NCBI GenBank assembly: GCA_030686995.1
Contig: CM060708.1
Location: forward strand, 256,416,044-256,480,043
Source: Artemisia argyi
Lineage: Eukaryota; Streptophyta; Magnoliopsida; Asterales; Asteraceae
Reading direction: 5' to 3'
Length of the DNA: 64,000 bases
Positions within the stretch are counted from its first letter, which is position 1, and each line of letters opens with the position of its first letter. Below are positions 24,024 to 37,028 of this stretch, one piece after another. The translations under genes were made by a program, and so were the position numbers. The notes beneath the pieces were generated by a model. The model was given only the letters and a program-made list of their open reading frames with translations, did not search any database and was not told the DNA's origin.

Positions 24024-27000
24024 ATGGTGGATGTTCAGCAAAAAACACTTGAACTTGCTGCGACCAATAAGGAGATGAGTTCAGATGCCATGAAGAGGAT
24101 TAGTGACTGGTTTGCTTTCACTCTTATTCATATTGCTCGTACTGTTTTATTCGTTTACTGTATGGTTTTCTTTTTAGTTATAGCGTTGGTCTTCATTTCA
24201 TGAATTTACTAATAATAGTAACAAGAATAAATGTAAACAACACGTAAATGTTGTGTTTTTATTATAGTAAGCTCACTATCAATACAATTTGTGATTATTG
24301 GTCCTAATAGTTTCTCATTAAGTTTTTATCATTTTTGGACACGTTGAGGAAGATCCTTAAAGACTTGGTTTATTTTCAAATTTCAGGATTACCTCCCAAG
24401 AAGTCGCGAGTGATGTCACAGTTCGTATAGGGGATGTTTCTTTTCCAATACATAAGGTAAGCTTTATGATATAATCAAGATTTTAACATACCCCTTACAT
24501 TCTATAACATGCTTCTTCAATCGGTGCAGTCTCCTTTAGTCTCAAAGTGTGGTTATATAAAGAAGCTGTTATCAGACTCCAACAATACTGATCTTTCAGT
24601 AGTTGAAATTCCTGATGTCCCAGGCGGGCCTGAAGGATTTGAACTTGCTGCAAAATTCTGTTATGAAGCAAATATTGAGTTATCTACAGAAAACATTGCA
24701 TTGGCAAGATGTGTGGCAGAATATCTTGAAATGACAGAAGAATATGCTACTGAAAACTTGGTATCTGTAACCGAAGATTATTTAAATGAAATTGGACTTA
24801 TAAATTTGTCTGGTGCAGTTACCATTCTACGATCATCAGGAGATTTATTACCAATATCTGAAAAAGTAAAACTGATTGATCGATGTGTAGACTTTATTGC
24901 ATATATGGTCACAGAAGAAAGTCAAGTTTCGGTTGTTGATTGGTGGGCTGAAGACTTGATTGGTCTTAGGATTGATATCTTTAAAAGGGTTCTTCTTGCA
25001 TTGGTTTCAAGGGGATTTAAGCAATTTGCACTTGGTCCAGTTCTAATGCTTTACGCCCAAAAATGTCTTAGAGGTTTGGTAAGAATCCAAGTTCAAAGTA
25101 ATTAATTGTTCGTTATCGTCATTGTATGTAAATAACTGGCATGATCCTTTTGTTTGATCAAATCTTGAAAAGTAACCAAACATTTTCTAATAAACTACTG
25201 TAGAAGAGTAAGTTGTAATATGTTCTAAACGGGTCAAATCAAAATTTTAGCCAAAAGGAGGACAGGTTGAAACTAGCCGAAAGTCCATGTTGTAGTTTAT
25301 ACAAGATACAACAACCTAAATCATTTTATTCAGAGATTTAAAGAATTACTGTTCTTAGAAAATAGTCTAAAACTTGATAAGTAAATAAATATGTTTGTGG
25401 GTCAACCTGGCTCGACCTGTTTTTACCCGTACAGAAATGTACATGTTTAACAGAACACTTTGAAAATAAAAGTTGCCCAACTCTAGGCTCTTAAAATATG
25501 CCATTTGTTATATGGGTAGTGAATGCTGAATCTTGAACATCTTTTTTTGATCAAACAGGAAATATTTGGAAAGGCCAAGAAAAGTCTTGACTCAAAACAA
25601 GAACATGAAAAGAGGGTTGTTTTAGAAACAATAGTAGGCCTTTTACCAAGGGAAAAGAATGCAACATCAATAAGTTTTCTGTCAATGCTGCTTCGAGCTG
25701 CCAAATATCTAGACACATCATTGTCATGCAGGCTAGATTTGGAGAAAAGGATGGGATTACAACTAGCTCAAGCGGTTTTAGATGATATATTAATTCCATC
25801 CTTTTGTTTTGATGGTGATACTTTGTTTGATGTTGATACAGTGCAACAAATGATGATGAATTACATTGAACATAATTCTTTGGATATGTGTGATGTAAGC
25901 TATGTTTCTCCCACACAGAGTGATAATGAGAATGTCGGAAAGCTAATGGAAAGCTTTCTTGCTAAAATAGCTTCTGATCGTAATTTGTTGGTTTCGAAGT
26001 TTATAAGTTTTGCTGAATGTATACCAATGGAAGTACGGGTGACTGAAGATGGAATGTATAGAGCCATTGATATTTACTTGAAGGTATGGTCTATTTTCAT
26101 ATTCAGTTGTTATTCACATATGATCAGTTGATTCTTTTTTTTATGACTATCATTTATAGAAGGATCTTGCGTGCATTTGATTAGCATTTGGTTGATATAA
26201 ACTAGATGTGGCAAGTTTAAAACCTTTGCTTATTAATGGGTTGATTCAGGTTAGGTTATATCATGTCACACCAATAAAATGAATGTTAGCTTAAAAGAAA
26301 ATGTTTCAAACTCGTCAAAAGTCATCCAAACTGTATCATAATGCATAAAGCTTCCTAATCGAGTTTAATCAAAGAGTTAAATTACTAACAAAATAATACG
26401 ACTTTTATGATCTTATTTGATATACCCAACCCATACTAAATGACTAGTTTTGACCCTTTACTGAATGCCCCTAGTTTGCCACCTCTAGTATAGATTATAT
26501 ACTTCTGCTTGAATTTTTCAGGCCCATCCAGCTATAAATGACATGGACCGAAAGAAAGTTTGTAGTTTGATGGACTGTCAAAAACTATCACGTGAAGCTC
26601 GTGCCCACGCAGCTCAGAACGAAAGGCTTCCGGTTCAAACTGTGGTTCAAGTTCTTTACCATGAACAACAAAGGTTACAAGAAACAGTAGACACTACCCC
26701 CATCAATAGTGAATCCCCTCATCATTTAAGTTCACACAGTACCCCCAAACATCAAAACTCGGTAACAGATGAAATCTCGAGCTTAAAAAAAGAAAACCAA
26801 GAGCTTAAATTTGAGCTTATCAAGATGAAAGCACGATTGCAAGAGATCGAGAGATCAACTGCTAATAAACCAAAGGTCCATGCAAAAGGAACTACTACTG
26901 CTGGTAAGCCACCGTTGCCCATTGCTGCTGCTGGTAAGCCATCTTTGCCCATTGCTGGTGGCGGTAAGCCACCATTGCCTAAAAAATCATTGATAAGCTC

Positions 27001-27112
27001 AGTCACGAAAAAGCTTGGGAAAATTACACCATTTCTTCATGCTGATGGGTTTTTGCCTTCAAGTAGAGGCAGAAATAAACCTGATAAAGATCGAAGGCAT
27101 TCGGTATCTTGA
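24024..27112 (+). CDS. BTB/POZ domain NPH3-family protein
   Basis: Exons 24024-24109, 24387-24456, 24530-25078, 25559-26083 and 26522-27112, all phases consistent and GT-AG, give 606 residues. The BTB/POZ domain is at about 30-120 (VTVRIGDVSFPIHK, then YIKKLL and FELAAKFCYEANIEL). The NPH3 domain runs from about 200 to 470 and ends with the hallmark YRAIDIYLKAHPAINDMD, then AHAAQNERLPVQTVVQVLYHEQ. A coiled coil (ISSLKKENQELKFELIKMKA) lies near 493-520, followed by three GKPxLP repeats. Such proteins are substrate adaptors of CUL3 ubiquitin ligases; NPH3 and RPT2 act in phototropin signalling at the plasma membrane. The last residues, RRHSVS, place a serine third from the end, where NPH3 is phosphorylated to bind 14-3-3 proteins. 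Which family member this is cannot be told from the sequence alone; it resembles At3g08570-type members. Confidence 0.92.
26902..26980 (+). repeat. In-frame 30-base repeat coding for GKPxLPIA
   Basis: Three imperfect units (GGTAAGCCACCGTTGCCC and variants) inside the last exon of the NPH3-family gene encode a proline- and glycine-rich linker before the C-terminal tail. It has probably changed in copy number by slippage. Confidence 0.8.
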
Positions 27113-28297
27113 TATGAACTTTTTGATGCATGAACTGAATTCCCATTTGTAAAGTACTAAATAGTATCATGCTGTAAAAACACATTTTTACATGATAGTA
27201 TGGGACTTACACCATTGTTGTTAAAGCCTTGTGTTATAAAGATAAGTATATGTTATAATAGCCGAATTGATATTTGTAATAATATATAAATATATACGTA
27301 ATACAATTATCAATAAACATTGGTATGTTTGGCAGCAAGCTTTCTGGAGCGTTTTGGAGCAACTAGTACTCGTATTTAACATTTGGCATTTTATAGTTAA
27401 ATGAGTGAAACCCGCGGTTCAATCCCTGTTTCAATTCTTCATAATGGTTGAACCGGCCGTGTAGAGCCGGGGTTTGAAATGTCGCTTTTTTAAAGTTTGA
27501 GTACATGTAAATTGGTTGTAATCCTGATATAAGAGTGAATGCAGCTGCTCAATTAGAGGTTGACATTGTTGGGATGACGATGCATGTAGAATGACAACCT
27601 GTGCAGCGTGTGATCCTAGAACGAAGCTTGTGGTATTTCCTGTTCATCATATAATAAAAATTAGCCAAGAGGCAACGAGGAACACTATTTTTTTGTTACT
27701 AATCCGACTTATTACGGGTAAGTTTAATTCTTCCATGGTTTTAGTCATAATATATTGTACTTACAGATGATATATATATAAAAAAGAAAGGAAAGCATTT
27801 GGCATAATCGCAATTGACAGAATGACATTTCATCAAGATTGTGCACGCATTTTTTATATCATAATGATCATGCAAAGGTTGAAACTAAATTTAACTCTGC
27901 GAAACGTTTTTGTACACAAACCTCAATTTCCAATGTGCGCGCATGAATTTGGAGAGCTTAATTAACATGTTTTCTCCAAAAATATCTTATTTTATGCTAA
28001 ACCTTGATGAACCATTTGGTTTGCTAATACCTGTTTTAAAAGGAGGTATATAATTTAATACAGTACATATTACACGAAAAAAGATGTGCAATTGCAAAAC
28101 GATTATGTTTCAAAAAGGTACTCATATATTTAGATCTTTAATATATGCATTACAAACTGAACTTGAGCTAATCAAACAGACAAGTCTTTGATTTTGTTTT
28201 TGGCGAGATTTGTAGAAAAAATGTTGTTTTTCCCACACGGAAACAAACAAATAGAAGGATAATCATTCTGAAAGAGTATGATAGATGGTGATAGATG
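27113..28297. other. Region between convergent NPH3-family and F-box genes
   Basis: Contains the 3' untranslated regions of both genes. A stretch at about 27395-27480 has GGTTCAATCCC, like the internal B box of a tRNA-derived SINE, and a GTTGAACCGGCC block, but no complete element. Nothing else recognised. Confidence 0.5.
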
Positions 28298-29521
28298 CTA
28301 CTTCATATACTGGTTAGGTGACACAAACGTCTCAGTGTATCTGAATTCTTCAGGGTCACGACGGCCCACTCTAACGTCAGAATAATACAATAAAGTGTCG
28401 TATTTTCCCTTGCTTTTAATTTTGCCTCTGCTCTTCTGGCCATCTTTGTCTGTATACTTTTTCTTCTTGACATCTACTTGACAAATACGACCTCCATCTT
28501 CGTAATCTATCATGAGCAAGTTTCCGTTGCTCATCAAGTGCATTGGAGACCAACGGGGCATCATGAGCTCATAGGTTACCACCCCACTCCAGATATCTCT
28601 ATCTGCATTTAACTTCCAAATCTCGATAGTGCCGTACATGACACATAATAAATGAACGAACCCTTTGTGAACAGTAATGACGGTTCGGCCTGGATTATAA
28701 TTAATATTATCAAATACAGGGGCATTTTTTATCTTATGAAACCTCTTAGCTGCTGTGTCAAATCTAACTGCAGTTCGAGGTGTGTCATCCCAAATTGAAG
28801 TTTCAGGTGGATTTTGAGGGTCGAGAACCAGAAAATAGAGATTGTTTTTACAGAAAAGACCTAGCACAGTACTAAAATAATCCGTATCCGCTAGAAAGGG
28901 GGCCTTCTTGTCTAACTTTCTCCATGAGTCAGATTTCAACGAGTATATGTAAACATTGCGAGACATTGCTACAACTACAAGCTTGTAGTCGTCTTCCCAA
29001 GAGCCGTAATACAATCCGTATCCTCTTACAGAATATTTGTCCCATTTGTCCCATTCGTAGCATTCCATGTGATCAGGATTGGATGGTTTAGACAACATCT
29101 TATACTCAGTTGTCAAAGGATTCCACAAAATAATACTATTATCAGAGTATTGAGGATCATTCGGGTATCGAGGATCATTCTTTGTTATTTCTAAACATAC
29201 CAGTCCATGATAAGATGTTAGCATAGAAATACTACTGGCTCCAAATTGTGGTAAAGGGCGCTGGCAGGGAGCATTATCAGGCGGTGATTCACAGTCGATG
29301 GTGAAGAATGTTGCTGCTGTTCCAGAATCCCGAAAGAAAAGGTTTTGGTCTTCTAGATGGGGTTTTTTTTTAAGGTTGCGGTTGTGCTTCAGTTTGAACC
29401 TATCTGACATTAGGAATGAGTTCCATTGTTTGGAGACACACTGAAAACGGGTTACAGATTTTGCTGGAACCCATGTTAGCACATGAAACAATAATACGTC
29501 TTGTGGAAGAGAAACCGCCAT
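28298..29521 (-). CDS. F-box protein with F-box-associated domain
   Basis: Single exon of 407 residues. The F-box is at about 4-45 (SLPQDVLLFHVLTWVPAKSV, then RFQCVSKQWNSFL), the part that binds Skp1 in SCF ubiquitin ligases. The rest is an F-box-associated domain: YHGLVCL, LWNPLTTEYKML, DDYKLVVV, VYIYSLKSDSWRKL. Start: the frame is open upstream to a TAG near 29620 but has no ATG there, so the ATG at 29521 (MAVSLPQDV) is the natural start, unless an upstream exon adds to it. The target of such proteins cannot be predicted; the family is very large and changes fast in plants. It is divergent to the SWIM gene. Confidence 0.88.
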   Translation of the reverse strand: MAVSLPQDVLLFHVLTWVPAKSVTRFQCVSKQWNSFLMSDRFKLKHNRNLKKKPHLEDQNLFFRDSGTAATFFTIDCESPPDNAPCQRPLPQFGASSISMLTSYHGLVCLEITKNDPRYPNDPQYSDNSIILWNPLTTEYKMLSKPSNPDHMECYEWDKWDKYSVRGYGLYYGSWEDDYKLVVVAMSRNVYIYSLKSDSWRKLDKKAPFLADTDYFSTVLGLFCKNNLYFLVLDPQNPPETSIWDDTPRTAVRFDTAAKRFHKIKNAPVFDNINYNPGRTVITVHKGFVHLLCVMYGTIEIWKLNADRDIWSGVVTYELMMPRWSPMHLMSNGNLLMIDYEDGGRICQVDVKKKKYTDKDGQKSRGKIKSKGKYDTLLYYSDVRVGRRDPEEFRYTETFVSPNQYMK

Positions 29522-30761
29522 GGTTTCCTTGTCTGCATCATACAAGGTTTCCCGATCAGACACAGTTAAAAATAATGAATAGTGGCTATAATAAGAATTA
29601 TGACCTAGCTACATAGCATCAGAACTACAAAGCAGAGATCCTTATATGTTTGTAACAGTAATAAACTACTAATGTAGTTTCTAACGCAATAACGACAATG
29701 TCACATGCCGCAGAATCGCAGATAGACAAAGTATGAGCACATAACTACATAAGCATAACTCGAAACCGATAGGAAAATAATATAAAAATAAATACTCTAA
29801 ACTAACCTTAGGTGGTGGATATAACAGAGAATAATTATAAATATATATCATCAACTCATGTTTTTATAAACATGATATCATCACCATTAACGACTAAAAC
29901 TCACACAAAAATTCATCATGATGAATTCAACCTATTATTATGAATCAAATAATTTAATTACCTGAAGTTGGGCTACAATGAATTATAATTTTGAGAACAG
30001 GGGAGTCGAACTAGACTCAGAATGGTGTGGTAGGTTTTATAGAATTGAGTATGGGGTATATTTTATGTTAATGATCCAATAAAATATGGTAAATATTACG
30101 AACTAACTATCTTTAGGAAAAAAATATAGTATATAAATAATTCAAATATTTTATAGCGGGCTTTCTAATCCATAAACTACAAAAAGCCCACATCAAAAAG
30201 AAAATAGCCCAAGTGGTGTAGGTCAGAAACACACACTCTTTATTAACATGCACATACTGAAAACCATTTTTCTTCCATTTCTTGATACATAATTTTTGGT
30301 TTCCTACTGTTATACAAATTGGGTATTTGGTAATTCATTTTATTCCTTAATTTCGAATTACTTTTTGTTATATCTCTATTGATTTTTTGTTGTATCTCAA
30401 TTCGAAGTATTAAAGCTATATATTTGTGCAAATTAAGGTATTTCCGACTTTTCAAAAGATCTTAACGATTATAATGCTAGTTGAAATAGTTTATTAATGT
30501 GATATATCGCCATGCTTTGAAAAAATATTCATTCGCACAAGTTTTTAACTTTGATTCCTTCAGTTAAGAAAAAGGAAAGTGTTATTGCAACAATGGATGC
30601 ATATGATATATTGATAAACATTATAGACTAGAAAGATAATACTTGTTATGCTTAAAAAAATCAAAGATAATTCATGAAGAAACAACTAAAAATGCTAAGC
30701 GACAGTAGAAACATGGAAGTTTTTTAACTGTTCATTTTTTTTGTTTTTCTTGATGACGTAG
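29522..30761. other. Shared upstream region of the F-box and SWIM genes
   Basis: 1.24 kb of AT-rich sequence with no gene. Directly before the SWIM start codon a pyrimidine tract ends in GACGTAG/ATG, which resembles a splice acceptor, so a 5' UTR intron is possible. Confidence 0.5.
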
Positions 30762-33700
30762 ATGACGAGATGGGATGAGATACTGTCCCTCCCTGTACAA
30801 AACCCTTCAACCTTGGAATTTGCGGCATGTGATCTTGTGTGGTCTAAAATAAAAGGTCATCATAACAATTTGGACAGACTTGCTTTGATCCCATTTCCTA
30901 GAGTTAATGACTTTGTTCGTGGTGAATCTAACAACAAAGATTGCCCTACGGAATTTTATGTAAGAGCTAATAGAACACCTAAAGTGCCGGACAAGCCTAA
31001 AGTTGATAGTACTCTGAACTATATTCTGTAAGTTTCTTATCTTCCTCGTGTTTGGACTTAACGTTCTGTATATGATTATGTAATTACTGCTTGAAACCGT
31101 AACAGCCAGCTTTTATTTGGATAAACATGTTCTGCTTCTGATTATTTGGTTATTTAGGGGTGTTTGGCATTGTGTTTTGGATGTGCTTCTGATAATCAAG
31201 GGATCAACTCTTTAAGTTTTTAGGAAATTCGATTTGTTGACAATTCAAATGTAAAATGACTTGTAAATGATCAGAAAGTCCCATTCACTTTTTGTTGAAC
31301 CTACTTTTAAACTGATTATTTGACCCCAATCAGAACCAGTTTAACCATTTTCAAACACTAGAAACTGATTATCTACTAATCAGAAAACCACTTTCAATAC
31401 ACAATGCCAAACACTCTTGTAAGGGTTTAATAATCAGTTTCATACCTGCTTACCCCTTTTGTATACTCATTTGCGTGACTCTTACTCCCACTTAAACAAA
31501 AGTTCAGTTTAGGAAAGCATGACCTTTTAGGTCTTCTTATCTATAAGTTTGTCTATATTTCTATTTATGCTTGCCTACCCGTACTTTGCATACAATTACG
31601 ACTTCAAACAACAAAAAGCACATTCAAACAGTATCAAAAACAATGCTTTATTAATCAGCTTATTTTAGAACCTATTATTGAATGTCATATAATCACTTTT
31701 TAAACACACATCCAAAATACCCCATAATTTATCTGGCAGTCCGGCACTACGTTATCTATAAACAACTTGCACATTAGCTACATTTTACAGAGTAACATAC
31801 TGTGACTTTAAAGACAAACGTACTTCATGATCTTCACAATTATCATTTTATAGGTATTGGTGTTCGTTTGGTCCAGCTGACTATAGAAAAGGAGGCGTAG
31901 TACCAAAGAAAAAGTCTGCTGGTCGTCCAAGCACAAAAAGAGGGTGCACCTGCCACTTTATAGTCAAACGTGTAATAGCCAAACCATCCGTAGCACTTAT
32001 AATATACAACCAAGATAAACATGTGGATAAAAAAGGGTTACCGTGTCATGACCCACAAGACAAACATTTAGAGGAATTTCGCCATCGTGTCATACCGTTA
32101 TTACATGTTGGGATTCCTGTTGAAACCATTATGCAAATACATAATGAATCGGTTAAAATACAAGGTGGTCCATCTAATATAGATGATCCTACAACTAAAA
32201 GATATGTGAGGACACAAGAAAGGAATATTAGACGGTCAAGTTATGAACTTGATGACGATGATGATGTCAGCCTTGATTTGTGGGTTGAGAGTAATAAGAA
32301 TATTGTGTTTTTTCATGAAGAGTTTTCTGATACGGGTCCGTTTGTTTTGGGTATTCAAACGGAATGGCAGTTGCAGCAAATGATTCAGTTTGGGAATAGG
32401 CGACTTGTTGCTTTAGATTCAAGATTTGGCACCAATAAACTAAAGGTATGTTTGACACTTAAATTTATTGTAGCCATAAACACACATGGGTTTATAACAT
32501 ACTGAATCAACAAATGAGTTATACTCAAATATCCTGAATTCCACGTAAAAGAAATATTTGTTCAACATGAAGAGAAAAATAACCTGTTTCTGTGAAAACC
32601 TGATATTTGCATTGCATTTATATTTTTTCTTCATGTTTTACAAACGTTTCTTATGCAGAATTGAGGGATATTTTGGCATAAACTCAAGTTTGTGGTCCAT
32701 ATTATTTATGACCATGTGTGTTTGGGCTGTTTAGATGAATTTCCCCCTTACAAACTATATGCAGTAGTTTTACGAGTCCCATTACAAACTTTATGCAGTA
32801 CCCAATCCAAAGTCTTGTTGTTTTTAATTACGAAAGCAAAGCTATACCTGTAGCATGGATAATATCACCAAGTTTTTCTAAAGGGGATGCACATAGATGG
32901 ATGAGGGATCTTTTTAATAAAGTTTGTATTAAAGATCCAACATGGAAGTTAGCTGGCTTTATAGTTGATGATCCTTTAACCGATGTCTTGACTATCAGGT
33001 TTGCTCATGGTTTTGATTCTTGTTTATTGTGATAGTTTTGGACATGGGAAAATCACCTAACTTTGGTGTGGGGCCCATTACTAATCATGAAATCTTATCT
33101 TGTATATCCGGAAATGACTCTATAGTATGCATAATAGATTTTGCGAAAAACATATACTGTAATTCACAAAAGATTATAATAGGGTCCCACACCAAATAAT
33201 CATTTAGGTAATTTTTCGCTTTGAACATTCATATTGATTGCATGGCGTGTTGTGTTATCAGGGAAGTATTTCAGTGTTTTGTATTGGTTTGCTTTTGGCG
33301 GGTTCGTCATGCATGGCATAAAAACTTAATGAAAAGATGTTCGGATATGCAGACACGAGCAAACTTATCAAAAGTGCTTGGTCAAATAGTCAAAGATATC
33401 TCCAAAGGGCGTGGAACTGTTGAATCGTTTGATAGTTTAATGGAAGATTTGTTAGAATGTAAAAATTTCACGGATTACTTCAAAGCAATTTGGTATCCGA
33501 GAATGGGTTAGTACTGCTTAATCCTATTTACATAAAATGGCTGTGTCCTGATTGGGCATTTTGTAACATACATATCCCTCTAAATTTGGCTTTCAGAAAA
33601 GATAAATCTTATATAAAAATGTTACACCTATGCATATAATATATATATAAACTGGAAATGGTAAGATTACTGTTACAAAATTACCAAAATGGTGACTTAA

Positions 33701-34494
33701 TTAGTCAAACACTCAAACATACCAAAAATAGTCTAATGATAACAGTATTTCTATCCCAAAAACTCTGATTTTACCTTTCTTGTATTAATTCTAAATGTTG
33801 TTTTTCTTCAGGTTCTTGGATCACTGCCTTGAAAGCGATGCCAATTGCTAGCCTTGAGAGTTCTGCAGCTCTTGAATCTTATCACAACCAGTTAAAAATC
33901 AGGTTCCTAAACGACGAGACCGACTCTAACATCTACAAACGTGCTGATTGGTTAGTCAATAAACTTAGTACTAAAATACATTCATACTTTTGGTTTGACG
34001 AGTACGAGGGCAAAGATGACTTTTCCCGTTACTGGAAAGACGAATGGGTAAGTGATTTTAACTCCTGGCGTAAGTCAAGAACAATCCCAAATTCTGATGT
34101 TATCACAGAAGGTGAACGTGTCAAAGTTGTTGACCGGGTAGATCGGGATCTATATCATGAAATATGGAACCCGGGTTCTGAGTATGCAATTTGTAGTTGC
34201 GAGTGGGGAGAAAATGGTAACTTGTGTGAGCATGTTTGCAAGGTTATTCAGTATCATCGTGAAAAAGGTTCCGTCTTGCCATCTGCCAGCCTTCTACAAT
34301 ATAATCAAAGCTTGATTAATATGCTAAAATGCCCGCCTGCAAATTCTTCAATTCGAGACCATGCTATTTCTTTAGCTGTTTGGGTTAATGAACAACTTAG
34401 TATACAGTTTACGAAAAGTGCCCGAAATGGTGTCTCAGGTGGGAGGGTCGAGATGGTAGATTCATATACACAGATGGAAATTGATTTGGAATAA
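30762..34494 (+). CDS. SWIM zinc-finger protein derived from a MULE-type transposase
   Basis: Exons 30762-31027, 31854-32445, 32799-32998, 33262-33506 and 33812-34494, phases consistent and GT-AG, give 661 residues. It opens MTRWDEILSLPVQNPS. The centre (residues about 287-370: SLVVFNYESKAIPVAWIISP, then GFIVDDPLTD and WRVRHAWHKNL) has the shape of the MULE transposase core. Near 561-576 is the SWIM zinc finger, CSCEWGENGNLCEHVC (CxCxnCxH), which binds nucleic acid or protein. It resembles Arabidopsis SWIM proteins such as At1g60560 (from memory). Intact introns and frame, and the lack of terminal repeats, indicate a domesticated host gene and not a live transposon. Its role is unknown. Intron 1 carries a MITE. 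Confidence 0.88.
31157..31416. mobile_element. Harbinger/Tourist-like MITE in intron 1 of the SWIM gene
   Basis: 260 bp with inverted ends GGGGTGTTTGGCATTGTGT (left) and ACACAATGCCAAACACTC (right). Flanks are TTA and TTG, an imperfect 3-bp duplication. It has no ORF. A second, partial sequence of similar kind (AAACACACATCCAAAATACCCC) follows at about 31600-31730. Confidence 0.75.
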
Positions 34495-35843
34495 TGCTAA
34501 GTGTTTTTGTGCCTATTGATTCTTTTTTTTGCTGACATGGTAGATTTGTTAAATAAAGCAGTCAAGACAGAGTTGTATATGATGGGTGACTAATTGCAAG
34601 TTTACTCATGTCACTAAAGTTTTCGTCAATCATGTTTTTTATCTTATTTTGTATGGAGATTACTTATATGCATCAAAGGGCAGCCCTCAATTTGTTTTTC
34701 TAGGACTTTTTATTAGTATTGTTGTGGCAACTGGCAAGATCTACATCATTATGTTAGGATCATAGAAGTGGCTAAATGGAGTTAAGACGGGTAATTGTTA
34801 GTCTGATTTATTATTGTAGTGTACATCAAACTAATTCAATAAACTTGCAGGATAAACTGGTATATTAGTGGTCATTTATGAGGTGGTGTGCCTACGCTTG
34901 ATAAGCCTAACATTCAAACCAATTTATTATGCTGATCAAGTTTGTGAAGATGTGGAAGATCTTGGTTTTGAAAATGGGTCAAGCTAGTGTATGGCTTTTG
35001 GCAATTATATGCATGTATGCCTTAATTTGTCTATTACGTCTGCAATCAACATTGCTGGTATTGTATCATATCCATTATATGACTCAACGTATGTCATATA
35101 GCCCCAAGAGATTATGCATGTACATAATCTAACTATTTCCAAACCTTCAAGAATCACGACATACACATTTCCAAGATTTTCTTTTTCATCATTTCTTGGC
35201 AATGATTCTCAGAACCGATGTTTCTCAACTTCATCAACATCATTATAATCAAGCATCTAACTTTTTCCTCAAAAAATGTTCTTCTGGTAAACTTAACAAC
35301 TTAGCGTAAAAATTTAATCCATTTTCTTATTTGTCGAGTTCGCTTATTGGAAGCTTTTGAACTTGCTAATCTGCAGAAAAGTGTCCAATCGCCTGTTCAC
35401 AACTTGTCTCTACACCCAATCTCTATGTATGTCATTCTTCTTACCAGTTCACATGTCTCTGCTGACGTAATTCGCATTTGTATTATAAGATAAGATTCTT
35501 GTTATCTTTTTTACAAATTTTCTATTTGGTAATCATGGTTGGCGTGGCTACTTCAGGGTTGTTTGCACCTAGCAAGAATTGAACTTAAGACCTCACACAT
35601 CTTGGTTGGTTTATTTAGCACGAACACGTACGAACATTCACATGTTTATTCAAATAATTTTGTGATCAATGGTGTTAGTCATTAGTGGGAAGTAAACAAG
35701 TCTTATAAGTTTCATGGTTCATTTCAAAGTTTGATATGCGTTCGAGTACTCTTCATACGACTCTAAGGATCTTTTGTTGCTAAATTATAAAATGAGTTAA
35801 CTACATTTTTGGTCCTTGTGGTTTATCGGGTATTTCATTTTAT
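34495..35843. other. Intergenic DNA downstream of the SWIM gene
   Basis: No gene recognised. Near 35540-35610 a stretch (TTGGCGTGGCTACTTCAGGG, then TTGTTTGCACC and AATTGAACTTAAGACC) may be the reverse of a SINE B box and resembles part of 22970-23120. Confidence 0.4.
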
Positions 35844-36069
35844 GAGTCTTACCATTCTTTTTTTCTTACATTAAGTAAACAATTAAAACTCACAATGACA
35901 ATTTCATCTCTTGATCAGATTAGAACTCGACGAAGCCATGGAGGTGTGTTCAATGATCGATCAACTTGTCTCATTTGCTCTTCTACATACAAAACTCTTG
36001 AACTATCTCCGTATCTATGACGTGAACCTGTTGATGAAAGTTGTTCTTCCTTTGGGTATAAGTTGTCAG
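35844..36069 (-). pseudogene. Decayed partial duplicate of the 3' end of the neighbouring HELHRLY gene
   Basis: Aligns with 36951-37230, from the shared 3' flank (CTTACATTAAGTAAACAA) through the coding end (TTAGAACT, CGAAGCCATGGAGG, TTGTCTCATTTGCTC). Relative to the intact gene it has lost about 50 bases after GTTGTTGAAGATG and has many substitutions, so the frame is broken. It lies about 1.1 kb away in the same orientation. Hence a partial tandem duplication, not an active gene. Between the two copies (36070-36950) I see only AT-rich sequence. Confidence 0.8.
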
Positions 36070-37028
36070 ATCATGTTTTTCATCACTGCTTATTGCTTAC
36101 TGCAACTACTTGATGCTACTGCTTTTTGTTACCGCTATTATTGCCAAACATACTCATAATCTGTCAAACATACCCAACATTTATCGATAACTGAGGCGTA
36201 TTGATGAATACCAATGAAGATAGTCGACTATTCTGGTTTTCATTTAAAGCATAATAACGGTATAAAATTTGAATAATTGTTGCATTATAACCATTTATGA
36301 GTGTTTGGTGAAAATTTGAAAATTTTGACAAATAGTTAGGCTTTGCAGATAGGATTTATTATGGATGATATTCTTCTCCCATTTCCTTGCTTTTCAAAGT
36401 CTAGTTTAGGCCAACCAATAACAAATAGTCCACAAGCATAACTGCATAAGCATATTTAATGTTCCATGTGACAAACTTAATTTTCTTTGACCATTAAATC
36501 TAAAATTACATGGAGGTTGGCTGAACTTGCTACAACAAATTATACAGTTTACATATTTTTTGGTCAAATTATACAGTTCTAATCTGTCAAACAGTTCAAA
36601 ATTGAAAAGCTTGACAAGTTGTCCAAAGTTTTAACACTTATAAATGTGACAAAATTTGTTAGATAGTGAAAAGTTTGGACATTTTCAATCTCAATTATTA
36701 TTTAGTACTTATAAATTTTGATTATATAGTAGTATACATTATCTCATAGCACTGTATAGCACACTTATAAACTCATAGGATAAAATTTTATATTGCACAA
36801 ACCTAGCGAGCAATTATGAGATAATAAAACACTAATAGCTAAGAGAAGAGCGCACACACACAAAACAAGTTAACCTTCAATACAAACACTAATAATTAAC
36901 TAAGTTTCAATCCGTTTCACTAATTTCTATTCTTGGAGATAATACTCTATGAGTCTTACTACCATTCTTTTTTCTTACATTAAGTAAACAAATACTACGT
37001 AAGACTCATAATGACAATTTCATCTTGA

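Noticed and set aside
29522..29563. GTG start extending the F-box protein by 14 residues
   Set aside because: No ATG in that extension; plant genes start at ATG, and the ATG at 29521 directly precedes the F-box.
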